Positions 1 to 6,747 of a DNA stretch of 13,686 nucleotides are shown here, in pieces. The translations under genes were made by a program, and so were the position numbers. The stretch comes from Flavobacteriales bacterium UBA5422 (GTDB lineage Bacteria; Bacteroidota; Bacteroidia; Flavobacteriales_D; Crocinitomicaceae), in contig DHNG01000020.1 in assembly GCA_002409405.1 (NCBI GenBank), positions 133,756 through 147,441 of the forward strand. Reading direction: 5' to 3'. The notes under the pieces are model-generated. The model was given only the letters and a program-made list of their open reading frames with translations. It searched no databases and was not told the origin of the DNA. The first letter of the stretch is position 1; each line of letters opens with the position of its first letter.

Positions 1-875
1 AGTTGCACATTTACATTGTCACCCCATACCTTGTAATTGTTATCCGAATAATTGATAAACCCGCTTCCATTCACAGTAAAACCCGATTTTTCGTGGCGGT
101 AATTGCCTCTGAAATCAGATTGATGGGTATTGAACGACCCGTAGGAATACGAAACTGCAAAATTATTGGTCATTTTCTTTTTCAAAATGATGTTGATGGC
201 TCCACCTAACGCGTCATCAGACAGGTGAACAGGCACCACCCCTTTAAAAATCTCTATGCGGTCGATCATGGCAGGAGGGATGCTGTTGATGGAAAACGAA
301 GGACCGTAATTTCGAATCGGAATGCCGTCGATGAATACTTTGACTGAATTTCCCGAAAGTCCGTTGAGGTTGTAATTCACATCCGATCCCAAGCCCCCGG
401 ATTGCCGAACGCGAACACCCGCTGTGCGATCGAGTAAATCATTGGTTTGAATGGATTGCAACTCTAAGTTCCGGGGTTCGATGACCGAAACCGCAAATCC
501 TTTGTCGCGCACTTCCCGCACCTCTGTTTTCCCGTACACAACCGTTTCACCGAGCAATTTATCGGAGGTGTTAACGGTGATGGAGAGTCGTTCTTCTTCT
601 TTATTGATTGTCTGGGAAAATGCGGTTTTTTCTATTTCAATGGAACTGAGTTGGATGGTATATTCTCCGAAAGGAATGTTGGTGATTTGAAAACGACCGT
701 CCGCATCTGTCATTGTTCGAAATTCTGTGTTGACTAATTGAACGGCAACTGCGACAGCAACTTCCCCATTTTTGAACTGCACATCTCCTTTCAGGGTTCC
801 TTGTTGAGCCAGGCATTGTGTACCTAAAATCAGCATTAAAACTGCTGCAGAGATGTATCTAATTTTTTGAATCAT
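1..875 (-). CDS. TonB-dependent outer-membrane receptor, N-terminal part (cut by left edge)
   Basis: The frame opens at an ATG at 873-875 and stays open to the left edge, giving 291 codons. Residues 1-23 form a Sec signal peptide (MIQKIRYISAAVLMLILG, cleavage near CLA/QQ). Residues 25-110 look like a carboxypeptidase-regulatory-like beta-sandwich (TDADGRFQITNIPFGEY), common at the N-terminus of Bacteroidota receptors. Residues 125-235 form the plug: LLDRTAGVRVRQSGG, NLNGLSGNSVKVFIDGIPI, IDRIEIFKGVVP and DALGGAINII are classical plug motifs. The first barrel strands follow (FAVSYSYGSFNTHQSDFRG). In this family the protein imports a bound ligand across the outer membrane using TonB/ExbBD energy. 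The ligand cannot be read from this part; the layout resembles siderophore or cobalamin-type receptors more than a SusC glycan receptor, but this is inference. Most of the barrel lies outside the window. Confidence 0.93.
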   Translation of the reverse strand, partial: MIQKIRYISAAVLMLILGTQCLAQQGTLKGDVQFKNGEVAVAVAVQLVNTEFRTMTDADGRFQITNIPFGEYTIQLSSIEIEKTAFSQTINKEEERLSITVNTSDKLLGETVVYGKTEVREVRDKGFAVSVIEPRNLELQSIQTNDLLDRTAGVRVRQSGGLGSDVNYNLNGLSGNSVKVFIDGIPIRNYGPSFSINSIPPAMIDRIEIFKGVVPVHLSDDALGGAINIILKKKMTNNFAVSYSYGSFNTHQSDFRGNYRHEKSGFTVNGSGFINYSDNNYKVWGDNVNVQ

Positions 876-924
876 TTCCAATTGTTCAACTAAACTAATT
901 TGAATTTAGTCTAAATAATCGGCG

Positions 925-932
925 CGAAATTA
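925..932 (-). promoter_or_regulatory. Candidate Bacteroidota -7 element of the TonB receptor gene
   Basis: Read on the minus strand this is TAATTTCG, seven of eight matches to TAnnTTTG, 50 bp upstream of the receptor ATG. A clear -33 TTTG is not visible; the place where it should lie is occupied by the inverted repeat at 953-974. The assignment rests on the -7 match and position only. Confidence 0.4.
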
Positions 933-952
933 CAACTTTACGAATGGATATC

Positions 953-974
953 CTATACCGTTAAAAGGGTATAG
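953..974. repeat. Perfect inverted repeat, candidate operator of the TonB receptor gene
   Basis: CTATACC (953-959) and GGTATAG (968-974) are perfect 7-bp arms around an 8-nt spacer. The repeat lies 78 bp upstream of the receptor start and overlaps the expected -33 region of the candidate promoter. This placement suits a dimeric regulator. The spacing and lack of a following T-run argue against an intrinsic terminator. No regulator can be named. Confidence 0.45.
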
Positions 975-1085
975 TTAAATAATTAAAGGAATGTTAAAAA
1001 GGGAAGAGGTTGAGGGGTAAAGCCTCCGTTTCGTATATGTTATAATTGTTGTAGTATATCTTGTCAATTCCGATGTTGTTAAAAA

Positions 1086-1100
1086 ATTAAAGCGTTTAAT
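1086..1100 (-). terminator. Weak AT-only hairpin with U-run, possible terminator of the accessory block
   Basis: ATTAAA and TTTAAT form a perfect 6-bp stem around GCG. On the minus strand the hairpin is followed directly by six T residues. It lies 44 bp after the stop of the 98-residue gene, so the position and polarity fit termination of the minus-strand block. The all-AT stem is weak, hence the low confidence. Confidence 0.3.
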
Positions 1101-1144
1101 ATACTTGCCAAGATGTGAGTATTTTACTTCAATTTTTCTTCGTT

Positions 1145-1441
1145 TTAAATTAGTATCCCCTCATTTCTAACTTTCCGTTCAATCGCTTCATAATTGTCAC
1201 CATACTCTGATTTGTCAACATATAAAATAGAACAAGAAGCACTTTCATCTTTACCTACACCTAATATTGTACTCTCCTCGATTCCAAAGCCTATAACAAA
1301 TTTGTTACTCATATCAAATTCATGGTCTTTACATAGATCATAAATGGAAGAGATATTAGAATGTCCATCAATTTGAATTACACCGGTTAAGTCACCATAA
1401 TATGTATGTTCTTTAATCGTATTAAAATTTACGTCACTCAT
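1145..1441 (-). CDS. Small hypothetical protein, 98 residues
   Basis: I do not recognise this protein. It is a small, acidic, soluble-looking alpha/beta protein with no signal peptide or membrane segment. Hydrophobic stretches at 20-25 (GVIQID), 47-53 (KFVIGFG) and 70-75 (CSILYV) look like beta strands, and the C-terminus is a charged helix (EAIERKVRNEG). It has two cysteines (C37, C70) and no recognisable catalytic motif. The ATG at 1441 follows an AT-rich leader with no Shine-Dalgarno site, which is usual in Bacteroidota. It lies 104 bp downstream of the GIY-YIG gene on the same strand, in the same AT-rich block, and may be part of that accessory module. A role as antitoxin or immunity partner is conceivable but unsupported. 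The stop is TAA at 1145-1147. Confidence 0.6.
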   Translation of the reverse strand: MSDVNFNTIKEHTYYGDLTGVIQIDGHSNISSIYDLCKDHEFDMSNKFVIGFGIEESTILGVGKDESASCSILYVDKSEYGDNYEAIERKVRNEGILI

Positions 1442-1545
1442 TTTTTATTTTATTAGTTACTAAATATCAGTCTACTTTTATGTCAAGATTTATGAAAGTC
1501 GTCATATATTATAACAATAGTTATTCTGCTATATTCTATTAATCG

Positions 1546-2307
1546 TTATAAATTATATCTAATTGCCTGAGCTGCTCCTCTTTTTTTAGTATGAGCAACA
1601 GATTTATTTATATATAGGTTTCTAACTTCGTCTAGGGCTACAACTCCATTAAAACCATAACCCGTTACTTCTATCTGAACTTTAATATTTTGCTCTTTAT
1701 CAATAGTTTTATTTTTTAGTCTTTGTTTTGGATACCAATTTTCAACTTCAAAAACTTCGACTATTAGACCTCTATATTCGCTTAAAACATATTTAATTTG
1801 AGGTAATTTCCATTTACTTATTAGCCAAATTTCTTTTGTCGCTTGATATATCGGATTTGTTTCATTGCCACGCTTGTATGTTTCATTAATATTAATTAAA
1901 ACGCAATCTGCTCCAATTTGGTTAAGAGGTTGTGAATTATAATGTCGTATGATTTCTTCCGAAGTCATCAGTCCTTTTTCAATAGAGTTATGCCCACCAA
2001 CTATGTTTGATAGTAGAATTCCACAATAAGCTAATGTGTCAATCAAAGATGCTTCAATTTGAAAGGCTTCACTTTCTGAAAGTCCGTGTCGGATAATAAC
2101 ATGCTTTACTATCTGACCATTTCCAATAATTTCTCTTATCTTGTCGTATTTGACAGATGAAGTATCTAATTCCGTTAATGCACAATTCAAGTGATTAAAT
2201 ACTCTATTGTTAACGCCTTTACCGACGTAGAAGGGGATGTTGTCTTTTGGGTCAAGCAACATATATACATAATGTTTTAATCCTTGTTGTGTTTTTTCGT
2301 CAAACAT
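1546..2307 (-). CDS. GIY-YIG nuclease-domain protein (COG3680/LEM-3-like)
   Basis: This 253-residue protein begins with a GIY-YIG fold. YVY at 13-15 replaces GIY and FYVGKG at 26-31 contains the YIG equivalent. R35 in KGVNNRVFNH fits the conserved arginine on the first helix. E85 in QIEASLIDTL fits the catalytic, metal-binding glutamate, and N101 in LLSNIVGG fits the conserved asparagine that closes the domain. All key positions are present, so an active metal-dependent endonuclease is plausible. Residues 115-253 form a second domain without a motif I know; it ends with a basic stretch (HTKKRGAAQAIRYNL) that could contact nucleic acid. The length and order resemble COG3680 stand-alone proteins rather than UvrC or homing endonucleases. 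It sits 137 bp downstream of the membrane/coiled-coil gene on the same strand. The substrate is unknown. Confidence 0.85.
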   Translation of the reverse strand: MFDEKTQQGLKHYVYMLLDPKDNIPFYVGKGVNNRVFNHLNCALTELDTSSVKYDKIREIIGNGQIVKHVIIRHGLSESEAFQIEASLIDTLAYCGILLSNIVGGHNSIEKGLMTSEEIIRHYNSQPLNQIGADCVLININETYKRGNETNPIYQATKEIWLISKWKLPQIKYVLSEYRGLIVEVFEVENWYPKQRLKNKTIDKEQNIKVQIEVTGYGFNGVVALDEVRNLYINKSVAHTKKRGAAQAIRYNL

Positions 2308-2444
2308 AGTTGGTTACTTTTTAACTTGCCTACTCTAAATTGGTTTTCAGCTTTCCCCATTAGTTCTGGAAATATTAGTTGTTAGTCAGTAAAAACATAT
2401 TGTTGTGGGCGGGTAGCTCGTTCCATCTCATTCAAAACCTATTT

Positions 2445-2927
2445 TTAGCTTTTATCTTCTTTTCTTTCCTTACGATCATTTAGCTTAATCACAGTCCCAT
2501 CAAAAACTAGAGTACCTCTTTCACAAAATTGTTCTACATATTTCACAACAATGAATCTATCAAGATGATTAAAATTCATACACAAAGTCTCTATAGTAAT
2601 TATTTGATGTTTCATTACCACATCTAATATCTCCACATCTGGTTTAGTAGGTGTTTTAGAACCAACTTGTCCTACCTGTTGTTGCATAAATGAAACCTGA
2701 TTTTTTAATAAATCAAAGGTTTCTTTATTTAAGTGTTCTATACTTCCTTTTATTTCTCTCAACTCTTTTTTCAACTCATCTAAGTCAGCCTTTGAGTTGT
2801 TTTGAACAATGATCTTTAATTCATCAATTTCTTTATTCCTAGAACCGTAATAGAAATACATAGCTAATACCAAGGAAACAATAGCTAATATGTCTGCAAT
2901 TAAACCTAAATAGTTTATTCCTTCCAT
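2445..2927 (-). CDS. Membrane-anchored coiled-coil protein with possible winged-helix C-terminus
   Basis: This is a 160-residue protein of unknown function. Residues 6-27 are one membrane helix (YLGLIADILAIVSLVLAMYF). The positive SRNK after it suggests that the rest faces the cytoplasm. Residues 31-88 are a strongly charged coiled coil (KKELREIKGSIEHLNKET). Residues 97-150 look like a winged helix (DVEILDVVMKHQIITIETL, then VKYVEQFCERGTLVFDGTVI), followed by a charged tail. I chose the ATG at 2927 because it lies 4 bp after the stop of the Cas2-like gene, suggesting translational coupling. A longer frame opens at 3011 but would overlap that gene by 80 bp, and its extra 28 residues look like out-of-frame translation. 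The pair probably forms one functional unit; a membrane-tethered sensor or effector is inference. Confidence 0.7.
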   Translation of the reverse strand: MEGINYLGLIADILAIVSLVLAMYFYYGSRNKEIDELKIIVQNNSKADLDELKKELREIKGSIEHLNKETFDLLKNQVSFMQQQVGQVGSKTPTKPDVEILDVVMKHQIITIETLCMNFNHLDRFIVVKYVEQFCERGTLVFDGTVIKLNDRKERKEDKS

Positions 2928-2931
2928 AGGG

Positions 2932-3207
2932 CTATGCGTTTTGAGATTTAATCCAATCATACTCTTTCTGAGTGAAACCATGAGCTGCCCATTCACCCGA
3001 AAGTCGAGCAATAAAGATTTTGTCGTTTATATCAATGAATTGCTTTAAATAATCCCTGATTTGGACGGTGTTAGTATTAGTTGCTGAAATAATCCAAACA
3101 GAACCTGTTTGATGCCACCAAAATCCATAATTTTTGATAGCATTTGAAATACTTTCATAATCTCTCCCTGGATTAGAAAGGTCATATGAAATTGTGTATA
3201 ATGCCAT
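2932..3207 (-). CDS. Small Cas2-like ferredoxin-fold protein (SinR-family annotation)
   Basis: This 91-residue protein starts with a beta strand ending in an aspartate (LYTISYDLSNPG, D9), the position of the metal-binding Asp in Cas2-type proteins. The order that follows is helix (YESISNAIKNYG), strand (GSVWIISA), helix (TVQIRDYLKQFI) and strand (DKIFIARLSGEW), a ferredoxin-like Cas2/VapD-type fold. From memory, similar short proteins with WWH near residue 31 and the DK-FIA-L-GE-A-GF ending are annotated as SinR family; they are not the Bacillus SinR repressor. The activity is unproven; a nuclease or a purely structural dimer is possible. AAGGA lies 7 nt before the ATG. It is the first gene of the minus-strand block and is almost contiguous with the membrane/coiled-coil gene. 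No CRISPR array or cas1 is in the window. Confidence 0.75.
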   Translation of the reverse strand: MALYTISYDLSNPGRDYESISNAIKNYGFWWHQTGSVWIISATNTNTVQIRDYLKQFIDINDKIFIARLSGEWAAHGFTQKEYDWIKSQNA

Positions 3208-3214
3208 GGTTTAT

Positions 3215-3219
3215 TCCTT
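3215..3219 (-). promoter_or_regulatory. Shine-Dalgarno-like site of the Cas2-like gene
   Basis: The minus strand reads AAGGA with a 7-nt spacer before the ATG at 3207, a textbook distance. Most other genes here have AT-rich leaders without such a site, so it stands out and supports the chosen start. Confidence 0.5.
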
Positions 3220-3540
3220 ATTAATTATTGATTAGTTTGTCTTCCTCTTTTCTATTATGTTGATAACCTTCAAATACACTAAACAACCACATCAAACCAA
3301 TCGTCTTCCGATTTTTCAGTGATTTCCAGTATATTTATAGCAGCTATCATTCCGCTCCCAAAACTACTTCATCCCTTTCAAACTAAAAATACGTATTACT
3401 ACCTGTTTGTTGCTCTTATTGAAATCCGAGAAGTATACACCAATCAATACATTTATCCATTCGTGCATCCGTGGTAAAAAAGCATTCTTCAATTGTTGGA
3501 GCAACAACTATTTTCAGTAAAACCACACATTTTGTTAGAA

Positions 3541-3566
3541 TAATAACAATGAATCGGCAGTTATTA
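3541..3566. repeat. Perfect inverted repeat upstream of the transglutaminase gene
   Basis: TAATAAC (3541-3547) and GTTATTA (3560-3566) are perfect 7-bp arms separated by 12 nt. The repeat covers the expected -33 region of the promoter whose -7 element is at 3579-3586, so it could be an operator. The arms are AT-rich and chance is a real alternative. Confidence 0.35.
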
Positions 3567-3578
3567 CGATTAGATTCC

Positions 3579-3586
3579 TATTTTTG
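3579..3586 (+). promoter_or_regulatory. Bacteroidota -7 element for the transglutaminase gene
   Basis: TATTTTTG is a perfect match to TAnnTTTG, 41 bp upstream of the ATG at 3628. Transcription would start a few bases after it and leave a leader of roughly 35 nt. No good -33 TTTG is visible at the usual 19-21 bp spacing; the inverted repeat at 3541-3566 lies there instead. Confidence 0.5.
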
Positions 3587-3627
3587 CACCACTCAAATAC
3601 ATACATCATCTTAAAAACACATCAATT

Positions 3628-5622
3628 ATGACCCGGATAGGTATCCATCTACTTATTTTCACGTTTAGTTTCACTACACTTTCTTACGCACAAAACAAGC
3701 AACCGGAGATTCCAAAAAAGATTCAGAAGTCCATACCGGATTTGGCTGCACACCTGACCAAAGGAGAAACAGATCCTTTTGATAAAGTAGAACGCATCTA
3801 TGAGTGGATCACGGGGAACATTAATTACGATTACGATAAACTGACGTCACATAAAACATTCGTGGGGACCAACCCGGAAAAGATATTGAAATCCAAAAAG
3901 GGAATCTGTACCGATTATGCTGAACTGATGTACGCGATGTTGGGGGAAATCGGGATCAAATCCGAAACAATCCCGGGGTATACGCACAATGCACACTGGC
4001 AGCCCGGCGATACGCTTTTTCAAGAAGGACATGCCTGGATTGCCATTGAGATAGAAGAAGAATGGTATTTGGCAGACCCGACATGGGATGCAGGGTATGT
4101 TGGTCGCATTCCGATCAAGCCGTACAAGCCGAAAACTTACAAAGAGAAGGCATTTAAAGATGAGAAAACGGCTGAAAAAGTCACAAAAAAGCGGGAAGCA
4201 AAAGAAGCGAAACGGAAGGAAGCGTACGACAAAAAGCCACCGTACACGGAAAAACACGGATTTGTGCGCGACCCTAAAAAGGAGTTCTTTTTGATTCACC
4301 CGGATACATTTTTATTGTCCCACTTGCCAACCAATCCCATCTGGCAACTTCGGAATAACCCGATTTCCATTGAAGAATTTTCCAATGAGGATTCTGTCAT
4401 CGTTGCGATCATTGAAAGCAAAGGCGCAGACTCACTGGATAACAAATTGGCGTTGATTGAATACCAGGAATTGGATTACCTTCAGAAATTGCTGGTTTTG
4501 GGCGAGGAAGGGCATAAATTCAACCCAAAAAATCCTTCTGTTAAAGCATTGTATTATTTCAATTTTCTCGAACTGATTACCCGCAAGGACCTGCAAAAAC
4601 TTGCACGGGGAAGTCAATATGAAATCGATCCGTCGAAGTACAGGGCGCTCTCTTCCCTGAATGATACGTTGATTAAATACATTTCACTCGATAAAAAATT
4701 CCAGAAAGTTTTGTACAAGAAGAATAAGGAATTTGATAGTGCTGACTTCAAAACTTCGAAAGAACGGGATAAGGTAAACGAAAAGGCAATGACGCAGTTG
4801 GAGCGAAAGTCTGAAAAGTTTGGATCCGTTCTGGGTACAAATTCCGGTAAACTGGAAGACCAACTGGAAAAACTGGACGTCATGTATGCAAAAGTCAGAG
4901 CTGATTACCCCGCTGCGATGGATTACAAAAAGCCGGACAATCTGAATATTCAGGTGATTCAGAAATGGATTGATTCGATTCAGATTCAGCAGGCGCTGAT
5001 TACGAAGGGGAAAGACCAGTTAACCACATTGCGCAGCAATTCTTCTCTGAATCGTTATGTGAACAATCTGCAGTACCTGGATTATCTGTACAATGCCAAT
5101 CAGAATTTTATTCCCAACAATAATTATTCAACAAGTTTCGTGATTGCGAAAGTAGATTCATTGATTACTGTTGAAAGTAATGAAGCTATCGCGATCATTA
5201 CCGATTCAATGGAACTGGAATTGTTTGACAAAGCGTTGTTTGATGCTGTGAAAAAAATTGAACAATACACACGAGCGGCGAAAACGGAGCTGAAAGCGAT
5301 GGAAACGGCCAATCAAGTGCAACATCCAGGTCAATACGAGACTCACCTGGCGACTTTATTAGAAGAACAAATCCGGGCGGTAAAACAATTGATATTAAAC
5401 AGCCGGAATTTTAACGCCCAAATTGCAAAAGCACATAGCCAAACGCAAGGTTATTTGAAAGAAATCGTCAAGAAAAAGGACAAACAAGTGCAACTGAAAC
5501 AGGCAAAATACGATTTCAATTCAGAGTTGACAGAAACCCAAAAAGACCGTTCGGAAGACTTGATTGAGATCATGACAACGAAGTCGAAAGAGTGGAAGAA
5601 TAAGTATAAGGTGAAAGGATAG
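3628..5622 (+). CDS. Exported transglutaminase-like protein with long helical C-terminus
   Basis: This 664-residue protein has a Sec signal peptide (residues 1-21, hydrophobic LLIFTFSFTTLSYA, cleavage before QN). Residues 50-155 form a transglutaminase-like core with an intact catalytic triad: C94 in KKGICTDYAELM, H135 in EGHAWIAI and D150 in WYLADPTW. Families with this core act as cysteine proteases, amidases or cross-linkers; the substrate here is unknown. Residues 168-200 are a highly charged lysine/glutamate linker. The remaining 430 residues are mostly helical and charged with several probable coiled coils, and have no domain I recognise. It lacks a T9SS sorting domain, so a periplasmic location is most likely. 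It is the only plus-strand gene in the window. Its 3' end converges on the next gene with a 31-bp gap and no visible terminator. Confidence 0.88.
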   Translation: MTRIGIHLLIFTFSFTTLSYAQNKQPEIPKKIQKSIPDLAAHLTKGETDPFDKVERIYEWITGNINYDYDKLTSHKTFVGTNPEKILKSKKGICTDYAELMYAMLGEIGIKSETIPGYTHNAHWQPGDTLFQEGHAWIAIEIEEEWYLADPTWDAGYVGRIPIKPYKPKTYKEKAFKDEKTAEKVTKKREAKEAKRKEAYDKKPPYTEKHGFVRDPKKEFFLIHPDTFLLSHLPTNPIWQLRNNPISIEEFSNEDSVIVAIIESKGADSLDNKLALIEYQELDYLQKLLVLGEEGHKFNPKNPSVKALYYFNFLELITRKDLQKLARGSQYEIDPSKYRALSSLNDTLIKYISLDKKFQKVLYKKNKEFDSADFKTSKERDKVNEKAMTQLERKSEKFGSVLGTNSGKLEDQLEKLDVMYAKVRADYPAAMDYKKPDNLNIQVIQKWIDSIQIQQALITKGKDQLTTLRSNSSLNRYVNNLQYLDYLYNANQNFIPNNNYSTSFVIAKVDSLITVESNEAIAIITDSMELELFDKALFDAVKKIEQYTRAAKTELKAMETANQVQHPGQYETHLATLLEEQIRAVKQLILNSRNFNAQIAKAHSQTQGYLKEIVKKKDKQVQLKQAKYDFNSELTETQKDRSEDLIEIMTTKSKEWKNKYKVKG

Positions 5623-5653
5623 AGGACTTTTGATTGTTATAAAATTGCTGTTG

Positions 5654-6742
5654 TCAATAATCGAAAACGTGTTCTACCTCATATTTATCCTCTTTTGCTT
5701 GCAAAAGTAATTTGTGAAGGTCTTTCACCAACACGGCCAGAACGACACGTTTTCTACCCGGTTCAGAAGGAATTGGCTGAGAGAATATAGTTTCGCTATA
5801 AACAGTTGAAAAAAATTTGTTGGAGGGCAATTTAAGGGAAACGAAAATGGCAGCATTATTTCCTGCAATTTCCTTGAACGATAATCCGTCTTCGGCGAGT
5901 TGATTGATCTCACCATTAAAACGAGCATAACGATTGAACTGAATAAGAGTATTTTTATCCTTAGTTTCAAGGATAGCGTATTTGTCATTGAATTGTGATG
6001 GAAACGAATCCACTAAAACAGTTGTGTATGTATCGTCTGGTCCGTGAATCGTTTCAGCACCCATTTTGATCAACTTTCCATATCCCCATTTGACAAGCAA
6101 TTCTGAGGTCAAATAATATTTTCGCTCGATCTTTCTCAAAAAATGATTGTCAAAAAATGACGTTTCAGTCCAAAGTCGTTTCAGGCGATCTTTGAAATCA
6201 AATTCATACCAAAAATTATCGTTAATAAATGCAACATAATCATTCATATAATGAGATGCAAAACGATCTTCATCTGTTTCAACTGTTTTGGTATCTGTTA
6301 GCTTACCAACAGTTCGTTCGTACCATCCTTTGGTAATGTATTCGGCCGAAGAACTAATGTTAATGACATAAATCATTAGTTGATACTCCCCATTGTATCG
6401 GTAGTTTGTTTTATTGGTATCTGTATATACTTTAATGATCTTGTGGATATCCCAAATCTGAGCATTTTGTCTCATATAAGGAAAGGTGGTTGCTGTTGTA
6501 TGTGCGGTATAGGCTGCTTGCTCTTTCGGACTGAATACTAAATACCACTCCGGAATACTTAAAATAGCTTGATCTACTCGTCTTTGATACTTCGAGGGAG
6601 TTTGTGAATGTTTATTGCCAGCAGTCCATTCTTCAGGAATTAAAACGCCTTCTGCACTTACATATGTATTTGGTTGTTGCATGAAAAATGTCATCAATGC
6701 AAGTGAGGAAGAAACGAATGTAAATAACAACAAGCGACGCAT
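5654..6742 (-). CDS. Membrane-anchored protein of unknown function, third gene of an oxidoreductase/methyltransferase operon
   Basis: This 362-residue protein has an N-terminal hydrophobic segment (residues 4-21, LLLFTFVSSSLALMTFF) that is a signal anchor or uncleaved signal, with the bulk probably periplasmic. The body holds a distinctive block at 63-78 (IPEWYLVFSPKEQAAY), then YRYNGEYQLMIYVINISSSA (114-133) and GWYERTVGKLTD (139-150). I recall related hypothetical proteins sharing the WYLV-SP-E pattern but no known function, and I see no catalytic motif. The ATG at 6742 lies 5 bp after the methyltransferase stop, with an AAGG-like sequence in the overlap region, so the genes are almost certainly cotranscribed. 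The context suggests a role in handling or exporting the product of the oxidoreductase and methyltransferase, which is inference. Confidence 0.85.
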   Translation of the reverse strand: MRRLLLFTFVSSSLALMTFFMQQPNTYVSAEGVLIPEEWTAGNKHSQTPSKYQRRVDQAILSIPEWYLVFSPKEQAAYTAHTTATTFPYMRQNAQIWDIHKIIKVYTDTNKTNYRYNGEYQLMIYVINISSSAEYITKGWYERTVGKLTDTKTVETDEDRFASHYMNDYVAFINDNFWYEFDFKDRLKRLWTETSFFDNHFLRKIERKYYLTSELLVKWGYGKLIKMGAETIHGPDDTYTTVLVDSFPSQFNDKYAILETKDKNTLIQFNRYARFNGEINQLAEDGLSFKEIAGNNAAIFVSLKLPSNKFFSTVYSETIFSQPIPSEPGRKRVVLAVLVKDLHKLLLQAKEDKYEVEHVFDY

Positions 6743-6747
6743 AAACC

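Larger units (their letters stand above)
3208..3627. other. 420-bp intergenic region between divergent genes
   Basis: No convincing gene was found on either strand. It holds the leader of the Cas2-like gene on the left and the promoter of the transglutaminase gene on the right. Visible structure is a short hairpin at 3493-3507 (TTGTTG-GAG-CAACAA), an imperfect tandem repeat at 3459-3474 (ATTCGTGC then ATCCGTGG) followed by a run of A, and the inverted repeat and -7 element listed separately. It also marks the change from the AT-rich accessory block to the more GC-balanced transglutaminase gene. Confidence 0.6.

Noticed and set aside
451..690. 79-codon plus-strand frame in the receptor region
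   Set aside because: It is antisense to the clear TonB-receptor coding frame and has a low-complexity Ser/Thr composition.
2932..3207. A CRISPR-Cas locus implied by the Cas2-like gene
   Set aside because: No regularly spaced direct repeats, cas1 or effector gene was seen on either strand of the window.
3847..4299. 150-codon open frame on the minus strand inside the transglutaminase gene
   Set aside because: It is Phe/Arg/Cys-rich, typical of an antisense shadow of a Lys/Glu-rich gene, and the plus-strand frame has clear domains.
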